Origin: Porticoccaceae bacterium UBA1989
GTDB lineage: Bacteria > Pseudomonadota > Gammaproteobacteria > Pseudomonadales > Porticoccaceae
DNA: 7,980 nt
Reading direction: 5' to 3'
Assembly: GCA_002335945.1 (NCBI GenBank)
Contig: DDDD01000055.1
Span: forward strand, 26,847-34,826
Positions 1-5,963 of this stretch are shown here, in pieces (the stretch's first letter is position 1; each line of letters starts with the position of its first letter). Made by a program: the position numbers and the translations under genes. The notes under the pieces are model-generated. The model did not search any database. It worked only from the letters and a program-made list of their open reading frames with translations, and had not been told where the DNA came from.

Positions 1-32
1 TTAGGCTCAATAGTCCTTAGGTTCAATTATCC
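1..32. repeat. Imperfect 16-base tandem repeat
   Basis: Two adjacent 16-base units begin TTAGGCTCAAT (1-11) and TTAGGTTCAAT (17-27). They differ at three of 16 positions. The repeat lies about 40 bases beyond the stop codon of the minus-strand lipoprotein gene, at the window edge, so more copies could exist to the left. Its role is unknown and it may be chance. Confidence 0.3.
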
Positions 33-71
33 GGCAGCATCAAGGCATTTTATAAACACTAAAAGGCGCCT

Positions 72-749
72 TTAGCCAGCAGCAATAGGCAGCAGAGTTA
101 TCTCCACACGGCGATTAAGCTGCTTGCCCTCAGCGTTGCCATTACTGGCAATCGGCTGGGTTTCACCAAAGCCAGTGGCATCTAATCGATCAGCCAAAAT
201 ATCCTTGGAGCGCAGATAGCCAGACACTGACGAAGCCCGTTGCCGGGAAAGTCCCAGATTAAAATTCTCGTCACCATCACTATCCGTATGCCCTGCTACA
301 ACCACTAACGTCTTATCGTACTCAGCAATCACCAGTGCCACAGAATCTAACGCTGGATAGAATTGGGCGCTGATATCCGCACTGTTACTCGCAAAAGTAA
401 TATTGCCCGGCATAACCAGATTAATATTGTTACCGACCCGCTCGACGCTAACCCCAGTGCCCCGCAACTGCTTACGTAGTTTGGCTTCCTGAGCATCCAT
501 GTAGTAGCCGATACCACCACCAATGGCCGCGCCACCGCCAGCGGCCGCAAGAATACGCTTATTGCGCTTACGACTGTCTTCATCTTTATTGTCGAGGTAG
601 GCAATAACGGCGCCCACACCCGCACCAATGCCCGCACCTATAGCGGTTTTGCTGGTTTCTTGCTCACCGGTGTAGGGGTCAAAAGTAGTGCAGGCCTGCA
701 ATAGAACCAGCGTGCTTACAGAGGTAAGGCCAAGCAGAATTTTGTTCAT
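72..749 (-). CDS. OmpA-family outer-membrane lipoprotein (YiaD-like)
   Basis: This is a 225-residue predicted lipoprotein that should sit in the outer membrane and bind peptidoglycan non-covalently. The start at 749 is chosen because it has a GGAG site five bases upstream (755-758) and opens a lipoprotein signal: a hydrophobic stretch ends in LLQAC, with the lipidated cysteine at residue 20. Residue 21 is Thr, not Asp, which fits outer-membrane sorting. Residues 35-82 are rich in Gly/Ala in two glycine-zipper blocks separated by a charged DNKDEDSRKRNK segment. Residues 105-220 form the OmpA C-terminal domain, with GHTDSDGD (153-160), LSRQRA (167-172) and NRRVEI (212-217); the Asp of GHTD and the Arg in LSRQRA are the residues that grip diaminopimelate in this family. 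An in-frame extension to 833 lacks any signal-like sequence and is rejected. The upstream gap has a TATACT-like -10 (815-820, minus strand) but no convincing -35. Confidence 0.9.
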   Translation of the reverse strand: MNKILLGLTSVSTLVLLQACTTFDPYTGEQETSKTAIGAGIGAGVGAVIAYLDNKDEDSRKRNKRILAAAGGGAAIGGGIGYYMDAQEAKLRKQLRGTGVSVERVGNNINLVMPGNITFASNSADISAQFYPALDSVALVIAEYDKTLVVVAGHTDSDGDENFNLGLSRQRASSVSGYLRSKDILADRLDATGFGETQPIASNGNAEGKQLNRRVEITLLPIAAG

Positions 750-919
750 GATTACTCCATTGATGGGTCTGGGCATCATTGCCAATGTCTGACGATCCTG
801 TGATCGACCAGATGAGTATAGACCGGCGTGCAAAATCTGCGCGCCGTTAAGGGAATTTATAGGATTTTTGTGTGGGACGGCTCGCCAGATATTGGAATCG
901 ACCCATTAAATAGCGCTAG

Positions 920-1435
920 CTAATCAGCTTTGGTCAGATTCTCGCCGCGCCACATAAAGGTTACCGGCCAAAGCTTCTGTTTGTTTTTATCGTAGTCTGC
1001 CCAGTGCTGAGCATAGGTCTGCCCGGTTACCGGATGTTTGATGTCAGAGGCAATCTCGGCCAGAGGCAACAGGACAAATGCATTTTTAAGCACCTCAGCT
1101 CTCGGCAGTTTTATACCATCAACCTCACCAGCCACATCGTCGGCAGTCAAAATATCTATATCCAGACTTCTGGCACCAAATTTTGGCGCACTGCGATCAC
1201 GATCGTTTTGATCTTCAATGGTTTTGAGTACTTTTGATACCTCACCCACCGCCAGTGAAGTGTTTATACCCACCACTAGGTTGTAGAAGCTATCGCCCTC
1301 AAAGCCCACTGACTCACTTTCATAAACCGAGGAAATACTGAGGTCACCAAAGCCTTCTGCCAGGGCGTCAAGCGCCGCATCGATGCGCCGATGCCGATCA
1401 ATATTGCTGCCCAGACTCAGGTAAATCAGTGCCAC
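920..1435 (-). CDS. folK: 2-amino-4-hydroxy-6-hydroxymethyldihydropteridine pyrophosphokinase (HPPK)
   Basis: FolK transfers pyrophosphate from ATP to 6-hydroxymethyl-7,8-dihydropterin, giving the substrate that dihydropteroate synthase joins to p-aminobenzoate in folate synthesis. It is cytosolic and 171 residues long, near the usual family length of about 160. Visible motifs are SLGSN (7-11), the pterin-side FYN (50-52), DRDR (78-81) and the HPPK signature KFGARSLDIDIL (85-96). Asp92 and Asp94 of that signature should bind the two magnesium ions. The family's common GPR triplet is GAR here, which the signature allows. The start codon is GTG at 1435-1433; its G is also the last base of the folB TAG stop (TAGTG), with a purine-rich GAGGAG about ten bases upstream inside folB. 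This predicts translational coupling. It is the last gene of the tsaD-folB-folK unit, and I see no strong intrinsic terminator after it. Confidence 0.93.
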   Translation of the reverse strand: MALIYLSLGSNIDRHRRIDAALDALAEGFGDLSISSVYESESVGFEGDSFYNLVVGINTSLAVGEVSKVLKTIEDQNDRDRSAPKFGARSLDIDILTADDVAGEVDGIKLPRAEVLKNAFVLLPLAEIASDIKHPVTGQTYAQHWADYDKNKQKLWPVTFMWRGENLTKAD

Positions 1436-1791
1436 TAGGTTCGCTCTCCTCGCTCAATAATAATGCCCACATCTTGAGAGCCTCGCAGGGCTCCGGGCTT
1501 ACTGACTCGCAGTTTCAACCAGGGCACAGAAAACTCTTCAGTCACTATGTTGGCCACTTCTTCCGCCATGCGCTCAACCAGCAAAAACTCAGCGTCTTCA
1601 ATAAAGGCAATAAGGCGCTTGGCAATAGATTTATAGTTCAAAGCATACTGAATATCATCTGTTTCCGCGGCCTTGCGAATATCATGGGCCATTTCCAGGT
1701 CCAGACTCACGGTCTGCTTAACTTCTCGCTCCCAGTCGTAAATACCAATAATGGTTTCAATACGCAGGTCTCTTATATAAACAATATCCAT
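1435..1791 (-). CDS. folB: Dihydroneopterin aldolase
   Basis: FolB cleaves 7,8-dihydroneopterin to 6-hydroxymethyl-7,8-dihydropterin and glycolaldehyde and can epimerise the substrate; the product is used by FolK, encoded next. With the start at ATG 1791 the protein has 118 residues, close to E. coli FolB, and begins MDIVYIRDL much as E. coli does. GIYDWE places the pterin-anchoring Glu at residue 21, Tyr53 lies in LNYKSI, and the catalytic Lys98 is in VSKPGA; all three fall at the family's usual positions. It ends IIERG, also typical. An in-frame TTG one codon upstream (1794) is open but less likely. The ATG overlaps the TGA stop of tsaD by one base (TGATG), and the TAG stop overlaps the folK GTG by one base. 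In Pseudomonas, as I remember it, plsY lies between tsaD and folB; here nothing does. Confidence 0.95.
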   Translation of the reverse strand: MDIVYIRDLRIETIIGIYDWEREVKQTVSLDLEMAHDIRKAAETDDIQYALNYKSIAKRLIAFIEDAEFLLVERMAEEVANIVTEEFSVPWLKLRVSKPGALRGSQDVGIIIERGERT

Positions 1792-2834
1792 CAAACTGTT
1801 TCCTGTACCAAGCTAGTTAGTTGATCCAGCGGCCAACGGGGGGTGGCGCTAATCAATAATGGGTTTTTCTGCCCGGCTAATAAGCGCTGACAACCTGCGT
1901 AGGCAATCATGGCGCCATTATCCGTGCAAAATTCATGTCGTGCATAAAACACCTCGACGCCCTCTTTCGCAAGCGCGACTTCGAGTTTATGCCGCAGACG
2001 GGTGTTAGCGGATACTCCGCCCGCAATCACCAAGGTTTTCATATTGGCTTGGCGCACGGCTCGAGTGCACTTAATCACGAGAGTATCGACCACCGCCTCT
2101 TGAAACCCAGCACAGATATCTAGGATAGTCTGATCATCAGGTAGCACATCATCGCCGCGGTTTTTCTCGATTAGATTGCGCGTAAAGGTTTTTAAACCGG
2201 AAAAACTAAGGTCCAGACCTGGCCGATCGGTCATAGGCCGAGGAAAACTAAATCGATCAATCTGGCCACGATCGGCCATTTCGGCCAATACCGGACCACC
2301 TGGATAGTCCAGATCCAGCAATTTGGCGGTTTTATCGAAGGCTTCACCGGCGGCATCATCAACCGATTCGCCCAGCAACTCATATTCACCAATACCAGCA
2401 ACCGAGACTAGCTGGGTGTGGCCTCCAGAGACCAGCAGTGCAACAAAAGGAAACTCGGGAGGCTTATCTTCAAGCATAGGAGCCAGTAGGTGACCTTCCA
2501 TATGGTGGACACCAATAACAGGGATATCCAGGGCAAAGCCCAATGCAGTGCCCATGGCACCACCCACCATAAGCGCTCCCATCAAACCGGGGCCTGCGGT
2601 GTAAGCAATTCCCTCTAGCTCGTTTTTATCGACGCCCGCCTCTTCTAATACCTTATTCAACATGGGCAGTATTTTGCGCACATGGTCTCTAGAGGCCAGT
2701 TCTGGCACTACGCCGCCATATTCTGCATGGAGTTTTACCTGGGAATAGAGCGTGTGCGCTACTAAGCCACGCTCACTGTCATAAACAGCAAGTCCGGTTT
2801 CATCGCAGGAGGTTTCAATACCGAGTACAAGCAT
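1791..2834 (-). CDS. tsaD: tRNA N6-adenosine threonylcarbamoyltransferase TsaD
   Basis: TsaD transfers the threonylcarbamoyl group from threonylcarbamoyl-AMP to A37 of tRNAs that read ANN codons, working in the cytosol with TsaB and TsaE. The protein has 347 residues, against 337 in E. coli. It starts MLVLGIETSCDETG, as the family does. Metal ligands His111 and His115 lie in HMEGH, followed by the nucleotide-pocket motifs LLVSGGHTQL (133-142), GESVDDAAGEAFDK (155-168), SGLKT (212-216) and AGGVSAN (271-277). The third metal ligand is Asp305 in CTDNGAMIA. The frame stays open upstream to 3047, but those 71 codons match nothing conserved and hold the likely promoter, so ATG 2834 is chosen even though its upstream AAGG is weak and about ten bases away. 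The gene is divergent from rpsU and overlaps folB by one base. Confidence 0.97.
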   Translation of the reverse strand: MLVLGIETSCDETGLAVYDSERGLVAHTLYSQVKLHAEYGGVVPELASRDHVRKILPMLNKVLEEAGVDKNELEGIAYTAGPGLMGALMVGGAMGTALGFALDIPVIGVHHMEGHLLAPMLEDKPPEFPFVALLVSGGHTQLVSVAGIGEYELLGESVDDAAGEAFDKTAKLLDLDYPGGPVLAEMADRGQIDRFSFPRPMTDRPGLDLSFSGLKTFTRNLIEKNRGDDVLPDDQTILDICAGFQEAVVDTLVIKCTRAVRQANMKTLVIAGGVSANTRLRHKLEVALAKEGVEVFYARHEFCTDNGAMIAYAGCQRLLAGQKNPLLISATPRWPLDQLTSLVQETV

Positions 2835-2871
2835 GGAATACAGGCCTTGGTTGCCAATCTTTAGGGGTACA

Positions 2872-2900
2872 ACTTTAAACCCTCTGCGGCCCAGTGTGAA
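2872..2900 (-). promoter_or_regulatory. Candidate sigma-70 promoter for tsaD-folB-folK
   Basis: On the minus strand TTCACA (2900-2895, five of six matches to TTGACA) is followed after 17 bases by TAAAGT (2877-2872, four of six matches, keeping the key T, A and final T of TATAAT). Transcription would begin near 2865, leaving a leader of about 30 bases before the tsaD ATG. Spacing and position are good, but this is pattern matching only. Confidence 0.45.
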
Positions 2901-2949
2901 CCTGTAGTTTCGCTGGTTTGAAAGAGCAATAAAAAGCGGGCAAAAACCT

Positions 2950-2978
2950 TTGCATCGATGGGGTGATGTGTATAGACT
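2950..2978 (+). promoter_or_regulatory. Candidate promoter for rpsU
   Basis: TTGCAT (2950-2955) and TAGACT (2973-2978) are 17 bases apart. An overlapping TATAGA (2971-2976) would give 15-base spacing. Each box is imperfect. Initiation near 2985 would give a leader of about 65 bases containing the hairpin at 2994-3019. Some promoter is expected here because rpsU opens the operon and faces away from tsaD; the exact boxes are uncertain. Confidence 0.35.
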
Positions 2979-2993
2979 ACGCGCCCTTGAAGA

Positions 2994-3019
2994 GCTGACA
3001 ACAGACAGGCTGTGTCGGC
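2994..3019 (+). promoter_or_regulatory. Hairpin in the rpsU leader
   Basis: GCTGACA (2994-3000) pairs with TGTCGGC (3013-3019), with one G-U pair. The stem continues as CAG (3002-3004) with CTG (3010-3012) around an ACAGG loop, leaving A3001 bulged. This gives about ten pairs ending 16 bases before the AGGA ribosome-binding site (3036-3039). It could stabilise the leader or be a regulatory target; no family match is claimed. Confidence 0.4.
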
Positions 3020-3049
3020 AGACTAGATTCACTACAGGATTAAGCATTT

Positions 3050-3265
3050 ATGCCAAGCGTTCGAATTAAAGAAAACGAGCCCTTTGACGTTGCACTACGT
3101 CGTTTTAAACGTTCATGCGAGAAGGCTGGAATACTAGCCAAAGTTCGCAGCTGTGAGTTCTACGAGAAACCTACGTGGGAACGCAAGCGTAAAGCAGCAG
3201 CAGCTGTAAAGCGCAACCAGAAAAAAGTATCTCGCGAATCACGCAAGTTTACTCGACTCTACTAA
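3050..3265 (+). CDS. rpsU: Small ribosomal subunit protein S21
   Basis: S21 (bS21) is a small basic protein of the 30S subunit that sits near the 3' end of 16S rRNA and helps mRNA binding during initiation. The product has 71 residues, the same length as in E. coli. ENEPFDVALRRFKRSCEKAG (8-27) is nearly identical to E. coli, followed by FYEKPTWERKRK and a Lys/Arg-rich tail ending TRLY. AGGA (3036-3039) lies ten bases before the ATG, an acceptable though slightly long spacing. It is the first gene of the cluster, followed by a terminator-like hairpin, an arrangement that allows S21 to be made in large excess over primase. The C-terminal tail (SRESRKF) differs somewhat from E. coli, as is usual between genera. 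Confidence 0.98.
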   Translation: MPSVRIKENEPFDVALRRFKRSCEKAGILAKVRSCEFYEKPTWERKRKAAAAVKRNQKKVSRESRKFTRLY

Positions 3266-3299
3266 GCCAACTCTCCCACCAGAGTTAGTATTAGTGAGT
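3256..3299 (+). other. Nested hairpin across the rpsU stop codon
   Basis: AACTCT (3269-3274) pairs perfectly with AGAGTT (3281-3286) around a CCCACC loop. An outer stem joins ACTCTACTAA (3256-3265) to TTAGTGAGT (3291-3299), with one bulged base, and takes in the rpsU stop codon. GAGTT at 3296-3300 could compete for the inner arm. The structure lies directly before the terminator at 3306 and might protect or help process the rpsU transcript. The pairing is seen in the sequence; the role is inferred. Confidence 0.4.
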
Positions 3300-3305
3300 T
3301 ATAGC

Positions 3306-3336
3306 AAAGAGCGCCCAACCGGCGCTTTTTGTGTTT
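3306..3336 (+). terminator. Intrinsic terminator (attenuator) after rpsU
   Basis: AAAGAGCGCC (3306-3315) pairs with GGCGCTTTTT (3321-3330) around a CAACC loop. The core is a GC-rich six-base stem, and the second arm runs into a T tract followed by GTGTTT. It lies 41 bases after the rpsU stop and 38 before the next start. In E. coli a terminator at the same place in the macromolecular synthesis operon lets only part of transcription continue to dnaG; the same leaky role is likely here. Confidence 0.85.
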
Positions 3337-3373
3337 CTGGAATTCAGAAAACAAATCCTAAAGGAGAATAGCA

Positions 3374-3820
3374 ATGTCGATGAAACAACAGATTAACGAC
3401 GCCATGAAAGCAGCCATGCGTGCCAAAGACAAACCTCGTCTCGGCGCCATCCGTTTGATTCAAGCTGACATTAAGCGCATTGAAGTGGATGAGCGTATCG
3501 ACGTTGATGATGCCCGTGTACTGGCCATTCTCGACAAAATGGTTAAACAGCGTCGCGACTCTATTACCCAGTATGAAGATGCTGGTCGCCAAGAACTCGC
3601 TGACATTGAAATTGCTGAAATTAGCGTTATCCAAGATTTTCTGCCCACTGCCCTGAGCGATGATGAAATCGCCGCAATGGTTGCTGCAGCTGTTGCCGAA
3701 ACTGGTGCCGCCTCAATGGCAGACATGGGTAAGGTGATGGGTATACTCAAACCACAGATTCAGGGCCGCGCCGATGGCGGTGCCGTTAGTGGCTTAGTAA
3801 AAGCGGCTCTAAATAGCTAA
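3374..3820 (+). CDS. GatB/YqeY domain protein
   Basis: This 148-residue cytosolic protein belongs to the stand-alone GatB/YqeY family, related to the C-terminal tRNA-binding region of the GatB subunit of the Asp/Glu-tRNA amidotransferase. Its cellular role is not well settled; tRNA-related binding is a family-level inference. Typical features are KDKPRLGAIRLI (18-29), VKQRRDSITQYEDAGR (57-72), an acidic stretch leading to FLP (89-91), DDEIAAMV (96-103), and DMGKVMGILKP (117-127) with GRADGG (131-136) near the end. The start at 3374 has a strong AAGGAG seven bases upstream (3361-3366), far better than those of its neighbours. It sits between rpsU and dnaG, as its counterpart does in Pseudomonas (from memory) but not in E. 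coli, and should be co-transcribed with dnaG by read-through of the rpsU terminator. Confidence 0.9.
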   Translation: MSMKQQINDAMKAAMRAKDKPRLGAIRLIQADIKRIEVDERIDVDDARVLAILDKMVKQRRDSITQYEDAGRQELADIEIAEISVIQDFLPTALSDDEIAAMVAAAVAETGAASMADMGKVMGILKPQIQGRADGGAVSGLVKAALNS

Positions 3821-3886
3821 GCACGTTTATTTCCACGCCGAAGGCGTTACACTGATGTTCTCGAAAATTAACAACCTGTAGCGCCA

Positions 3887-5851
3887 ATGGCTGGACTAAT
3901 ACCACAGACTTTTATTGATGATCTGCTCGACCGCGTCGATATTGTTGACGTGGTTAATACGCGCGTACAGCTCAAAAAAGCCGGCAAAAACTACAAAGCC
4001 TGCTGCCCCTTTCACGAAGAAAAAAGCCCTTCCTTTACCGTTGCCCAAGATAAGCAATTTTATTACTGCTTCGGCTGTGGCGTCGGCGGCAATGCCCTTG
4101 GCTTTGTAATGGAGTTTGATCGCCTCGACTTTCTGCCCGCCGTGGAGATGCTCGCTAAAAATGCCGGCTTAGAAATTCCTCGAGAGGCCGCGCCAGATCG
4201 AGCAGCCAGCAAACAAAAAGACAGTCTCTACTCCATGCTCACAGAAGCCGACCGCTTCTTTCGCCAGCAGCTCCGCGCCAACAAGGCCGCTAGTTCAGCC
4301 GTAGATTACCTTAAAGGCCGTGGACTAAGTGGCAAAATCGCCGCACAGTTTGGTGTGGGATACGCCCCTCCAGGCTGGGACAATCTACTAAAAGCCTCAG
4401 GCACAGACCCTGAGAAAATAAAGCTGCTTGATGAATCTGGCATGATCATCATCAAGCCCGAAGAAAAAAAGCAGTATGACCGCTTTCGTCACCGCATTAT
4501 GTTTCCTATTAGGGATCAGCGCGGCCGCACCATTGGCTTTGGTGGCCGGGTGCTCGATGACAGCACCCCTAAGTACCTGAACTCGCCAGAGACTCCGGTA
4601 TTCCATAAGGGCCGAGAGCTTTATGGCCTCTACGAAGCCCGCCAAGCGCTCAAAGAAATCCCCTATTTGATTATGGTCGAAGGCTATATGGATGTAATCG
4701 CCCTCGCCCAATACGGTATTCACAATGCCGTGGCCACACTGGGCACCGCCCTGACCGAAAGCCATCTGCAAAAGCTGTTCCGCTACACCTCAGAGCTCGT
4801 GTTTTGCTTTGATGGCGACAAGGCTGGACGCCGTGCTGCAGCTCGCTCATTGGATATTGCGTTACCAGAAATGAAAGATGGTGTGTCGGCCAAGTTTTTG
4901 TTTTTACCCGACGGTGAAGACCCCGACAGCATGGTGCGCAAATTGGGCACCGAAGACTTCCAAAAGCAAGTTGAGGCCGCCCAGCCCCTGTCGGAGTTCC
5001 TGTTTGAACAGCTGAGCGACGGCATTGATGCCAGCACCGCCGACGGCAAAGCCAGACTGAGTAAAGTCTGTGCGCCGCAGATTAATCGTATTCCTCAGGG
5101 GGTATTCCGCCAGCTAATGCTCGAGGAGCTATCGCGACGCACCGGCATTTCAGCGGATAACCTGCGGGACTATGTTGCCAGCCATAAGGCACCAGAGCAC
5201 CGCAGCGCAGCCCCAGTCGCACAAAAAGCACCGACCTTTGCCTCAAACCCAGACCCGCAGAACTATGAGCATGATTATGAACGGGACGAACAGCCACCGG
5301 AATACCAACCGGGTAATGAGCATGAGCTGTTTCCGGATATAGGCACTGAGCGCAGCACCAAAATACGTCTGTCTCCCATTAAGTTTCTCACCGCCCTACT
5401 GCTCAATCATCCAGGGCTGGCCGAGCATGTGGACGACATTGAGTTTTTAAAGACCGCGCCAGATGCAGATATGACATTATTCCTAAGGGTGCTAAAGGTG
5501 GTTCAGGAAAACCCTAACTACAAGCCTTCCCATATCTTTGCCTACTGGCTTGGCACTCACGGTAATGCCCAGGAAACCAAGGTTTTGCAGGCTCTGGCCG
5601 CCAGTGAACTCTATCATCCGCCAAAGGGTACTGGCCGGGATGATCATCAGGAGTTCTGTGACACCCTCAACCATGTCACTAGAAGTGCATTTGATGCCCT
5701 TCCGGCGGCCGAAAAAGCCATTCATTTACTGGCCCAAAACACACTCAATGAGAGAGAAATCAAACAGTTACATAAGATCCGTATGCAGCTTGCCGATGAT
5801 CCTCAGTCAAATGAGTTAAAAAACAAGATAAAACAACGACTTGTAGTCTAA
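3887..5851 (+). CDS. dnaG: DNA primase DnaG
   Basis: DnaG makes the short RNA primers that start the leading strand and each Okazaki fragment, working at the fork with the DnaB helicase. The protein has 654 residues, longer than E. coli's 581. The N-terminal zinc ribbon has Cys40, His43, Cys61 and Cys64. The RNA polymerase core includes YLNSPETP (230-237) and the TOPRIM acidic residues Glu265 (VEGYMD), Asp309 and Asp311 (DGDKAG). A low-complexity, Pro/Glu/Asp-rich linker (about 433-490) leads to a C-terminal helicase-binding domain (about 495-654). The longer linker explains part of the extra length. No Shine-Dalgarno is visible before ATG 3887 (CTGTAGCGCCA); a small ACGCC-GAA-GGCGT hairpin lies at 3835-3847. 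Poor initiation suits a protein needed in few copies. No separate dnaG promoter was found, so it probably depends on transcription from rpsU. Confidence 0.98.
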   Translation: MAGLIPQTFIDDLLDRVDIVDVVNTRVQLKKAGKNYKACCPFHEEKSPSFTVAQDKQFYYCFGCGVGGNALGFVMEFDRLDFLPAVEMLAKNAGLEIPREAAPDRAASKQKDSLYSMLTEADRFFRQQLRANKAASSAVDYLKGRGLSGKIAAQFGVGYAPPGWDNLLKASGTDPEKIKLLDESGMIIIKPEEKKQYDRFRHRIMFPIRDQRGRTIGFGGRVLDDSTPKYLNSPETPVFHKGRELYGLYEARQALKEIPYLIMVEGYMDVIALAQYGIHNAVATLGTALTESHLQKLFRYTSELVFCFDGDKAGRRAAARSLDIALPEMKDGVSAKFLFLPDGEDPDSMVRKLGTEDFQKQVEAAQPLSEFLFEQLSDGIDASTADGKARLSKVCAPQINRIPQGVFRQLMLEELSRRTGISADNLRDYVASHKAPEHRSAAPVAQKAPTFASNPDPQNYEHDYERDEQPPEYQPGNEHELFPDIGTERSTKIRLSPIKFLTALLLNHPGLAEHVDDIEFLKTAPDADMTLFLRVLKVVQENPNYKPSHIFAYWLGTHGNAQETKVLQALAASELYHPPKGTGRDDHQEFCDTLNHVTRSAFDALPAAEKAIHLLAQNTLNEREIKQLHKIRMQLADDPQSNELKNKIKQRLVV

Positions 5852-5880
5852 AGTTATAAAAAGAAATTATGCAGAATAAA

Positions 5881-5905
5881 CCCCAAATTGTCAGGGACAA
5901 CGGGG
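5881..5905 (+). promoter_or_regulatory. Dyad overlapping the rpoD -35 region
   Basis: TTGTC (5888-5892) and GACAA (5896-5900) form an inverted repeat with three bases between. It is flanked by CCCC (5881-5884) and GGGG (5902-5905), which can pair in turn across an AAA/C internal loop. It covers the -35 hexamer. As DNA it could be an operator; as RNA it could be a weak hairpin at the end of read-through dnaG transcripts, but no proper T tract follows. I do not recognise the binding protein. Confidence 0.4.
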
Positions 5906-5922
5906 ATTTAATTCGATATAAT
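5894..5922 (+). promoter_or_regulatory. Promoter for rpoD
   Basis: A perfect TATAAT (5917-5922) is preceded, at the ideal 17-base spacing, by GGGACA (5894-5899), which matches four of six bases of TTGACA. Start of transcription is expected near 5929, giving a leader of about 35 bases. The stretch just after the -10 is GC-rich (TGCGCGC), a discriminator type often linked to negative stringent control. This gives rpoD its own promoter besides read-through from dnaG. Confidence 0.65.
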
Positions 5923-5963
5923 TGCGCGCTATTTTTCGCCCTCCAAACAAGTATATTTGTCCT

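Noticed and set aside
61..75. AAAGGCGCCTTT palindrome (62-73) at the lipoprotein stop codon as a terminator.
   Set aside because: The palindrome has no room for a normal loop, leaving at most a four-pair stem with a GCGC loop, and no T tract of useful length follows on the minus strand.
750..833. 28-codon N-terminal extension of the OmpA lipoprotein.
   Set aside because: It would bury the lipoprotein signal peptide; ATG 749 has its own GGAG site at proper spacing.
750..919. Possible terminator for folK and promoter for the lipoprotein gene in this gap.
   Set aside because: Only a four-pair stem near the folK stop and isolated TATACT (815-820) and TATAAA (856-861) boxes were seen on the minus strand, with no matching -35.
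2835..3047. Open 71-codon extension in frame with tsaD, which would give a 418-residue protein.
   Set aside because: The family starts at MxVLGIETSCDETG, the extension has no conserved content, and the region holds the likely promoters for both tsaD and rpsU.
5922..5963. 14-codon extension of rpoD from an ATG at 5922.
   Set aside because: This ATG overlaps the last base of the TATAAT box and the added residues are not part of region 1.1.
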